This document shows positions 54,501 through 57,118 of a DNA stretch of 57,118 nucleotides, one piece after another. Location of the stretch: the NCBI GenBank assembly GCA_016844745.1, contig JAERMQ010000016.1, forward strand, positions 1-57,118, given 5' to 3'. Below the pieces are notes generated by a model, which had not been told where the DNA came from, searched no databases, and saw nothing but the letters and a program-made list of their open reading frames with translations. Numbering within the stretch: position 1 is the first letter of the stretch; every line of letters starts with the position of its first letter. A program made the translations under genes and the position numbers. The DNA is from Ignavibacteria bacterium. Lineage in GTDB: Bacteria > Bacteroidota > Ignavibacteria > Kapaibacteriales > UBA2268.

Positions 54501-55390
54501 GGGTCACTGCGACTAATCCGCAAACCGTTGCAGCAGATAACGGCTCGGATATTGCTGTCGTTCCTCCTCCATTAGTTGTTTCACTTACAAATAAATCTGT
54601 CTGTTATGCCTCGTCGGTATCCTTAGGCACAGCTACGATTACGGGAGGTTCCGGCAATTACTCCTATTCATGGTCACCTGCAACGGGATTAAATAATGCA
54701 ACTCTCGCCAATCCGACGGCTTCCAATGTCGTATCGAACCGGACATATACGCTTACTGTTACCGATAACACCTATGGCACTTCAGGTCGGGCAAGCATGA
54801 ATATTACTGTAATAAATGCACCATCCGTATCTCTGCCATCTTATGTTATGACAAGAAGAAGTGTTGGGGCAAACCTGAATGCTTCTATAATTTCGCCTGT
54901 TCCATCTTCGGCTTTATCAGGTTATACATATAACTGGCGAAACCAGGCAAATACCTATACCAATGCATGGAGATGGGGTAATGCTGCACCGTGGGTTTAT
55001 CCGTCAACGACTACTAATTATTACTTACGTGTGACAAATGAAAGTGGATGCTCCTCTAATGAAGCACGTATTACTGTATTTATCTCCGGACCTAAGGACG
55101 GCTCATTCGATATGGGCGAACCTGTTGTTGGCATTACAGGCGAAGGAATAATGTTTGCCTACCCAAATCCGACGATTGACCAGATATTCGTGCAGGCTTC
55201 TTTTGCCAATACAGTCGATGTTGATATAAGACTTTACAACTTACTTGGACAGGAGATTTTACAGACAGATAAAGGTTCCGTCGATATTTATGATGATGTA
55301 ATCGATTTATCGCGAATTCCGTCGGGAATGTACATGCTGGTAATAAAAGCAGGTAACGAAACAATAATGAAGAAGATAATCAAGCAATAA
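39584..55390 (+). CDS. Giant secreted multi-domain protein (FG-GAP propellers, FnIII, CARDB, T9SS tail)
   Basis: A 5268-residue protein in one frame. After a signal peptide (1-23) comes a nidogen-like beta-sandwich (about 25-245). Then three blocks each contain exactly seven calcium-binding motifs of the type WGDFDNDGDLDLAV (about 250-560, 820-1130 and 1387-1695), spaced about 51 residues, as expected for three seven-blade FG-GAP/VCBS propellers. Each block is followed by an FnIII domain with NSATLTW, and the first two also by an Ig-like LNGSVNPVGTSTT domain. A second nidogen-like domain lies near 2085-2255, then FnIII and PKD-like domains, then seven CARDB domains of about 125 residues (about 2890-3770). 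An IPT-like domain, a region with a hydrophobic Gly/Ala-rich stretch (about 4230-4300) and a DPNDIIGPQGYG domain (about 4419) follow. The last 80 residues are a T9SS sorting domain (YPNPTIDQIFV). It should be a surface adhesin or matrix protein; ligand unknown. Confidence 0.93.
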   Translation: MKSFYKIAFTVLMILFSADIIKADWAGYSFSQSSGSYSPITGTSSTLGTENNTDNIFSVNLGFVFYFGTQRWTSINIYTDGYISSYYTTPVTYTPISNSNLNYAISPLGRNLQGQTGSEMRYQTSGSAPNRVFTVQWSNYRSNGETGDSYNFQINLYETSNKIEFVYGNFTQGSSTLTTEVGIKYLVNTFSNRKAISGISPWSQSINGTASNDYCQLMQDFIPPSGLIYTWTPIFNDAQAGLPPLEGMTDWGDFDNDGDLDLAVCGYNDVTYSPFTAVFRNTSGSFTNINANFVNVQSGSIVWGDYDNDGDLDLAVSGQDYNGNLTTKIYNNNSGTFIDINANLPGVSYSALAWADFDNDGALDLVISGSSNTGYISQIFRNFGGTFVNINAGLSGVYYSSVAPGDYNNDGFTDLLISGYNSSGNYITQLYRNTGDGSFTLLSNTGIAAFYRGSAAWGDFDSDGDLDLLINGYGYSPYYLTYIYRNDNGVFTNINAPTTGLYYGTSSWGDYDNDGDLDALVNGYGSSGYQTYIYKNNSGTFSNIYPPILGTYYGNSGFADFDGDGDLDVSICGYSNTGYNVNSLYKNTFSQVHQNAAPSAPSSLSLNASVSGNSATLTWGNGNDSESPQTGLSYIVYAGTTQGGTDILSPHASTQNGTRRLAALGIINGSRTRILNSLPAGTIYWGVQSIDNGFVGSTFATSTFIIQTPTVILLQPTNITMTSARLNGSVNPVGTSTTFSFEYGTSNTLGSTTQPEVSSNSGTVSAYANISLLKPGTTYYYRLVATNAAGTSRSSVMSFITLNQFSESAFLNGGEYGSVEWGDFDADGDLDLLVIGNYGAYIYQNNSGTFSDYNANLPGLYQGKGVWGDYDNDGDLDALICGSYNNLPITRLYQNNSGTFTNVQLPFAGVLTGFALFIDYDNDGLKDVLVSGNLSGNTPTTKLYKNYGNNNFSEVLTNLPALSYSSGAFGDYNNDGFPDLAIIGYDNTSSQQKTYIYPNIQGNFSNPIEVFGLYNGSIEWGDYDNDGDLDLLVTGYNQNNYPYYFTKIFKNTEGSFSEVSNTISGVTYGAASWGDFNNDGLLDVIVTGSSYIEGNIVKLYKNIQNDGFDFVPEAPFHLQYYSSCKWGDFNNDGKLDVAVNGRDNNYNNQVFLYLNNNSITNSVPNTPTNLSASISGNSATLTWNTATDSQTPQNGLNYNVYIGSSTGSNNLLSPQSNLSTGYRRVPSIGCAGELNRFEINSQPSGGIYWGVQAIDNCFAGSGFSSSSFNVTSPTAKTLPASNIGMTTAQMNGIINPAGTSTTYTFEYGNSSSYTQTSTQGVVASGTSDISASFNLTQLATPGNYKYRIVASNQFGTSYATYVYFSTVGIFSELPLTLTGSQDSKNAWIDFNNDGALDGLVSGNVNTYPYYLFSFLTNTNNNFVESISSYNSNYQGSLALGDFNRDNLPDILLSGSDYNYTYSTKIFQNASGTYSQFSTSLPNIDNGWAAWGDFDNDGDQDVALAGQISGSSNITRVYRYEAGVYTDMNLGLQGLNNSHVSWIDYDKDGDLDLFVMGYDGSNCVSKLYVNNNGVFTDAMANIAGMQQGMSVWGDFDGNGFPDLLMTGYNCSTYVTNLYSNASGSFTLINSGLPGYPYSNISSGDFNNDGKPDILLTGYYNNSFTRLYTNNGSGSFTELVSDISNVYNGCSSFGDYDKDGDLDVLISGYSGNTALTKIFKNNLENNSNTNPGIPANLNTTISGTSATLSWTKPTDSQTLQDALTFNVYVGKTSGGTQIVSPLANTGSGFRKIAAYGNAEQRNFMYLNNLGEGTHYWSVQAIDNGYGFSAFAAEASFSVIDDMKPNISYQPFAGSSSTVSATITDVAINDASGINVSSFKPRCYFKRTTDANTFIDNTNQTNGWKYVESSGTISPYIFPIDFSMLSGSISICDDIQYFIVAQDLANIPNVAINSGTFTSPPTNVVLTSAQFPITGKINSFNFYTSNNLSLFYPNDNATESGRGALLFWNAASDITNYQVQLASDQNFVNLLIDQTTSNTYIPGGSLTANTNYWWRVRGYNTTCDRGQWVSRTFQTGIGLGNNTMLYGDDQGINNFPIGFRINYWGNSYNKFGASTNGWLSLLNTASSNYSNPCLPFASGNSYDGAICSFFDDLRTNQGSQNGKIYFATLGSAPNRMLVVQWNDIFFYGSGLPMGTFETVVMESTGDIKLQYRYLRDQSSSLGQRATVGIDKPGATGYVSYSCNQGLLQQGQAILFTPNNDSYIMNSSATFRWYELSGLYSIIYDNGDCASNQVIFDWTQVPGANAYKLDIATSPNDASVTQTINVGNVTTYSFNSSSTPDGTHLFARVYASLNDGGTWQVPSEFTDGMTIDITTPSTGTCSFEFIGNATLQARAVGFSDNTGITRYTYQFSTSQSFSSIEYEITTTQNQVNWQPPAGVIYFARVLASDCANNSGSFSPVSIGVGVPPLPPVLLSPSSNTGAIPLSTTLVWNQSAGANSYRLQVATDYNFSNTFANNSNISNTFYDLTGMQYNTLYYWRVNASNAVGTSEWSQVRNFTTILPVPTLTSPTFSAQCIEPATYLYWSAPTGQPVNYELQIADNDAFTNPIVNAQNVYNTSYYTYSQLANHTTYHWRVRAKNSYETGPWTNPFQFTTNVAPPFITPLGSTNICSQESLVLSAEDGYDTYQWNTGATSRTISVSTYGGYSVRGTKYGCQSQYSNSTYVSVYQPPTLWVSTSEPVCPNDPVTLTVYSAYSQTWSTGETTQSILVNPTETTSFTVIATNPGCTVTLPHTVTVRPVIVPGTVTNMLPISGTLNLSTPITFSWMPVSNVLNYDLYIWPSSQQRPSVAAISNIADVNVTYSGQLNYSTVYNWQVVAKHYCAKTDGVVQTFRTRDLPNIAPESVQIPSTVVAGQQMNVSWIVRNTGSGGTLGQQWTDAVYLSTDQILDGNDQQLTTIQNISALGPNQSYTQNQSVQIPIQTTGQYYIIVKADAWNQLRETDDSDNNAISPSTVNVTIPPLPDLTVLSVGAPTTIFTGQQANVTYRVKNRGNAPIYNGWRRDVIYMDTEEEISSTATQLASNWYYESFPINYELTRTVRVTIPISTPQGNYNIFAVTDVSNNLYESAENNNMAMTQSPMQVIPAYTPDLIITNVTASSTAWSGAPINIGWRVTNDGMGAPYENTWIDRVYLCSSSTFDANNIFLQSFAYTTNGSGITPTDYYNRTVTFNIPNGVTGRFWAFVKTDADGNVTELNNNNNMNTPSSTSFNVYLSPYPDLYVREADVSSGTYTAGESSVTVTWIDGNQGVAGAIPPWTDRVYLSMSPEWNSTYITSNNKNNVIGLAPSSTYSNRLEVGLPPNIPEGIYYSYIQTDCNNNVYEHSEESNNITRSSSTFFIKVNPPPPHPPVPDCDLESINLSSQPGIYSGAQMPISWSVRNNGPGSTATNAWYDVVYLSTDRTPDNSDYLLHNRVHSGALGNSASYTNNTTVTIPNGISGQYYIIAVTNYNGYNVWNESTLSNNSATSSVSITFTPPPDLIVENLEVPDVILSGRRANINFNIRNQGTGTTGTGWSDGIFVSTRPYFDYYANRIGTINHTSPLAAGQTLPVQATVDIPSYLNGFYYIIVYADIQNGLFEHTNETNNYSLTFTDIQTPAPSNLVVSQLLMPNTAILGDNSSLSFTVQNLGSNNAVGYIRDALYLSSDRTFDGAVDKMFGMLDHYVNLAPSQSVSFALNNIVKDYNPGNYYGIGRTNIRNTVNETTLDDNTTITTSTMEVTIRNLEIDIPTQTALNHGNLVYYRLNMPADNDLIIELTSNKAVQSGINEVFVAYGRVPTPNDYDFKHRNPADVNQKLLIPTTQSGAYYILLRTQTYFTNQTVTILARSLPFSIVGISPGVVGNGRVTTTVLGAGFRSTTQMMLRKPGTTEIWAKGTIVDFISSMELKVRWWLDTVDLGYYDLLARNPGQNDVTLNNGLKVETEIPGELGVSLIQPGSIRVGTRASYFFRYENISNVDIPIVESDIVILDNFNLASLEISSNCKLLSDLTGQIGQFIQDSSTRAMNYITRLGYKVIPVYLRNLAPGETFAVNAVFSGFNQAGRFPIEVRARGYSSDKFVIKKILEFENMRQAMLLDPPQWMIDIGLVDLALDKNRFNDSMVYAYARMGIFSHEDTTDYKYLRDYIFYVADYFFNHSEVTLSNLTTSDQQQSFSTPIRGGRGSVSTKSDKNQHPQIQGVSDVLCTIFDILNRSAGAASCVSGIIGCASSIGYAIGVSAVTLGWGAIFAGAWAGYNCYSAITGCNEFLNNEFEKYYGVNQGGGQGSGDPNYNPAGVQAGDLANFVDFKVSGQKRVDLGNGKFEMVTEEIEEIKKGGPKYTKIQTKGANPRKYVKPKLDKDIIITLATWLSNAGKAVFCDDDGNVIETPVVASRDPNDIIGPQGYGQQKFVAVNSTLPYMIRFENDPHFATAPAQRVTVRQTLNPNVDPRTFKLKDFGFNKWSFQVPTNTSAYFNVLDLPDSLGYDVEITAGLDALNNQIFWVFQTIDPETGMAPSNPNAGFLPVDDSTGKGEGFCNYTIVPKSTCQTGDVINAKATIVFDINDEIPTPEIFNTVDAQPPTSNLTIDEINIQDSTIAITVNAFDDLNGSGLREYNLFVSLDNTDFVNVGTYNSSTIHLPVFAGKSYKYFTIAKDSVNNTEAMKSVADATISMPPPPPVLVEPVNNATDVYTMPTLTWTESYGATNYHLQIAESNSFTNPVTDISTLTSAPYTPTLSPNMTYYWRVSAINEAGESNWSEVWRFSTVGGNFTIETGNISNTFLCVEHTVNVTYTVNTDFNSSNTFIAQLSDASGSFGSPVDVGRVAQAGSGFITVTIPGSTPNGNGYRIRIVSTSPIVTGTTSSSVLTIQQPLLQTGSISSSTFLRGATVLVPFIATCFNAGNQFIAQLSNSTGLFTNPYTIGSQYGTTSHTITATLPTDVPIGSHYRIRVTATNPQTVAADNGSDIAVVPPPLVVSLTNKSVCYASSVSLGTATITGGSGNYSYSWSPATGLNNATLANPTASNVVSNRTYTLTVTDNTYGTSGRASMNITVINAPSVSLPSYVMTRRSVGANLNASIISPVPSSALSGYTYNWRNQANTYTNAWRWGNAAPWVYPSTTTNYYLRVTNESGCSSNEARITVFISGPKDGSFDMGEPVVGITGEGIMFAYPNPTIDQIFVQASFANTVDVDIRLYNLLGQEILQTDKGSVDIYDDVIDLSRIPSGMYMLVIKAGNETIMKKIIKQ

Positions 55391-55413
55391 AACAATTTGT
55401 AAACTAATCAAAA

Positions 55414-55447
55414 CCCGCCTGAGAGTAGATTTCAGGCGGGCTTTTTA
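55414..55447. terminator. Intrinsic terminator between convergent genes
   Basis: Perfect stem CCCGCCTGA / TCAGGCGGG with a 9-base loop, followed by CTTTTTAT on the plus strand and by TTTT on the minus strand. It lies 24 bp after the giant gene and 25 bp after the end of the convergent BNR gene, so it probably serves both. Confidence 0.92.
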
Positions 55448-55471
55448 TATTTATTAAATAAATATTTCCGA

Positions 55472-56725
55472 TTATTTTATGACCACAAAACTCATCGTTA
55501 TATTATTACTTCCCGAAGTCAAAGTGCAAAAGTATATACCCTGAGGAAATGTTTCGGTTGGTATATTTATTAGATTCTGCCCCGATAATTCCTTATTTTC
55601 AAATTGCATAATTTCTATTCCAAGAGAATTGAAAATGGAAATGCTTATATCCGAAAAGTCTGAATTTAAAATAGAAATCGAAATATTATCGGATACGGGA
55701 TTGGGGGAAATAACTATGTTAACTTTTGATTGTATTGGATTTTCATCAATACCTGATATTAAATCTTCAACCTTTGCTTTGTAAATACTACCATAGTTGA
55801 TATTATTACTTACAATAAATACGTCTTCACCCTTGATAGTAATCGCATCGCAATCCAAATCTTTTAAACCAATATTTCTCTGAATCCATGTATCCCCCCG
55901 GTTAGTCGATACATAAAAACCGTTTTCAGTAGCAGCAAAAATTTTATCATTATAAACTTCAATATCACTGATATACACTTTGGTAATAATATTATCCGGA
56001 GATTCCCAAATATCGCCTTTATTTGTCGAACGAAAAAATCCAAATGTTCCTGCAGCAAAAATAGTATCTCCGATAATATCGAAAGCTTTAATTCCAATAG
56101 CAAAGTTATTACTTTTCTTTAATGCCCATGTTTTACAGGTATCATCCGAGACAAAGATACCCTGAGCAGTGCCAATGAATATTCTATTTTTGTAATTTAT
56201 TATTGAAGCTACAAAAAAATTACTTAGGTCGAACCCGTTGTTCATAGTAGTCCATGAAATTCCATTGTCGGAAGACATAAATACACCTTCATTAAAACCA
56301 GTTCCTACAAGAATGATATTATCTATAAAAGCCATAGAACCTATTGACTTATCACTAAAAATATTGTTGGAAGTTGCTTTCCATGATTCTCCATTATCCG
56401 TTGAAAAGTATAAACCACCAGGTGTTTTTGAAGTGTTGTGACCATTAATTCCAGCAAACACTATTTGACCCTGAACCTTCAAGAAATTTGTATGAGTATA
56501 ACTAATTCCATTATTTTTCTGTACCCAGTTTTTTCCATTATCTGAAGATATATAAATACCATTCACTGAAGTAGCAGCAAAAATACGGTCTCCATTTATC
56601 GCTAAAGAAGTAAAAGGATTGAACTTGACTCCTCCATCGAAGCATTTAATCCATTGAGCGTTTAATACCTGATAACCAAAACCGAAAATCAGATTAATCA
56701 ATAAAGCAATGACTATCTTTTTCAT
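55472..56725 (-). CDS. BNR/Asp-box propeller protein with T9SS sorting tail
   Basis: A 417-residue exported protein. The signal peptide ends at about residue 23 (LNAQ). Residues 30-320 hold six Asp-box motifs: ISSDNGKNW, FSTDNGESW, MSSDNGISW, VSDDTCKTW, RSTNKGDIW and VSTNRGDTW. This predicts a six- or seven-blade beta-propeller of the BNR/sortilin/YCF48 type. A type A T9SS sorting domain follows (ISPNPVSDNISISI, then FPQGIYFCTL). No sialidase active-site residues are seen, so a binding role is more likely than catalysis. It converges with the giant gene across the terminator at 55414. Confidence 0.88.
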   Translation of the reverse strand: MKKIVIALLINLIFGFGYQVLNAQWIKCFDGGVKFNPFTSLAINGDRIFAATSVNGIYISSDNGKNWVQKNNGISYTHTNFLKVQGQIVFAGINGHNTSKTPGGLYFSTDNGESWKATSNNIFSDKSIGSMAFIDNIILVGTGFNEGVFMSSDNGISWTTMNNGFDLSNFFVASIINYKNRIFIGTAQGIFVSDDTCKTWALKKSNNFAIGIKAFDIIGDTIFAAGTFGFFRSTNKGDIWESPDNIITKVYISDIEVYNDKIFAATENGFYVSTNRGDTWIQRNIGLKDLDCDAITIKGEDVFIVSNNINYGSIYKAKVEDLISGIDENPIQSKVNIVISPNPVSDNISISILNSDFSDISISIFNSLGIEIMQFENKELSGQNLINIPTETFPQGIYFCTLTSGSNNITMSFVVIK

Positions 56726-57020
56726 AAATTAACCTTTAGATTTATTAAAACATTTTAATTTAACTACTTAATAAGGCATCAGTTTTAAAGGATTTTCAAA
56801 ATTTTTAGTTAACAGATTTCTATAACAAAATGATTTCAAAAATTACTTCAGGTCTTGGTTATCAAACAAATTTACAGTTTTTTAGTCTTAGCGTATCTGA
56901 AACCTTGAAGTAAAGCAAAAACCAAATATACAAAAATTTTTAATATATAAAATCAAATTTAAATTTTATGATAATTTCACAATCCCGGCAGAAATATCAA
57001 ATCAATTAAAGGCTCATTTC
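56726..57020. other. AT-rich intergenic region
   Basis: Upstream of the BNR gene. A minus-strand TAAATTTG word (56867-56874) could be a -7 promoter box about 140 bp before the ATG. No gene or RNA was recognised. Confidence 0.4.
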
Positions 57021-57033
57021 ATTGACCATTGAC
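57021..57033. repeat. Family A heptamer remnant
   Basis: ATTGACCATTGAC, slightly less than two units, stops abruptly where unrelated sequence begins at 57034. Confidence 0.6.
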
Positions 57034-57118
57034 TGTCTAATCCTGAAATAAGTTGACTCCAAAATTAACTAATTTTAAGGAGTCAAAAATGTTAAAAAAA
57101 GAAACGACCGGACTGCTT
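57034..57118 (+). mobile_element. Possible left end of an insertion sequence (partial)
   Basis: The sequence from 57034 begins with TGTCTAATCCTGAAATAAGT, contains a short inverted pair TGACTCC / GGAGTCA, and then a ribosome site and a start codon. It interrupts a family A repeat. A TG-starting end close to a strongly initiated gene suits an IS end, but the right end lies beyond the window. Confidence 0.35.
57089..57118 (+). CDS. Start of a gene cut by the window edge
   Basis: AAGGAG (57077-57082) stands 6 bp before ATG 57089, and the first ten codons read MLKKETTGLL. It could be a transposase gene of the element that begins at 57034, but ten residues cannot identify it. Confidence 0.55.
   Translation, partial: MLKKETTGLL

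Noticed and set aside
55472..56725. Sialidase
   Set aside because: Asp boxes are present but the catalytic arginine triad and nucleophile tyrosine pattern are not recognisable.

Overview
The window is AT-rich chromosomal DNA from a Gram-negative member of the Bacteroidota/Chlorobiota/Ignavibacteria-like superphylum, possibly a Kapabacteria or Ignavibacteria type. The evidence is a bifunctional LpxC-FabZ protein, four secreted proteins ending in a type IX secretion (T9SS) sorting domain, lipid A genes, TPR lipoproteins, and an Omp85 barrel. Shine-Dalgarno sequences are used (for example before motA, motB and the surface nucleotidase). The exact phylum is an inference.

Layout. 1-4.1 kb: a membrane protein of unknown function, a tryptophanase (tnaA), and an overlapping toxin-antitoxin pair (PIN-like DUF5615 with HTH-DUF433). 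4.2-8.9 kb: a minus-strand operon of TPR lipoprotein, motA, motB and a response regulator with a degenerate HD-GYP domain. 9.4-13.6 kb: a lipoprotein, an outer-membrane barrel-like protein, a T9SS-exported 5'-nucleotidase and a GNAT acetyltransferase. 13.9-20.6 kb: hflX, a NamZ-like muramidase, a glycosyltransferase, a sigma-54 activator, and a LOG protein/J-domain/rhodanese operon. 21-25 kb: lpxC-fabZ, lpxA and an Omp85-family barrel. 25.2-29.6 kb: a YjbQ protein, a four-TM protein with a jelly-roll domain, a PD-(D/E)XK-like protein, glycyl-tRNA synthetase and a small antitoxin-like protein. 29.7-35.6 kb: an Omp28-like T9SS cargo, a DUF374 acyltransferase, lpxK, a C26 glutamine amidotransferase lipoprotein and an M23 peptidase. 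35.8-38.7 kb: cysC followed by a 720-residue fusion of a pyruvate-kinase-like catalytic domain with ATP sulfurylase. 39.6-55.4 kb: one 5268-residue secreted giant built from three seven-blade FG-GAP/VCBS propellers, many FnIII domains, seven CARDB domains and a T9SS tail. 55.5-56.7 kb: a BNR-propeller T9SS cargo. The right edge appears to enter a mobile element.

How the genes work together. Four lipid A genes or steps (lpxC-fabZ, lpxA, lpxK, DUF374) sit in two clusters. cysC and the kinase-sulfurylase fusion make a sulfate-activation unit (sulfate to APS to PAPS) that may be coupled to phosphoenolpyruvate. The T9SS cargos are exported by machinery that is not in this window.

The spaces between genes are unusually rich in structured repeats of at least four families: (A) 7-bp minisatellites that start inside the stop codon of one gene and can run up to the start of the next; (B) palindromic elements carrying a GTCATTCTGA-type arm; (D) palindromes with C-rich/G-rich arms; (E) a short TCATTTTCAAAT-type repeat. 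Some of these are nested inside one another. No tRNA, rRNA or CRISPR array was recognised.
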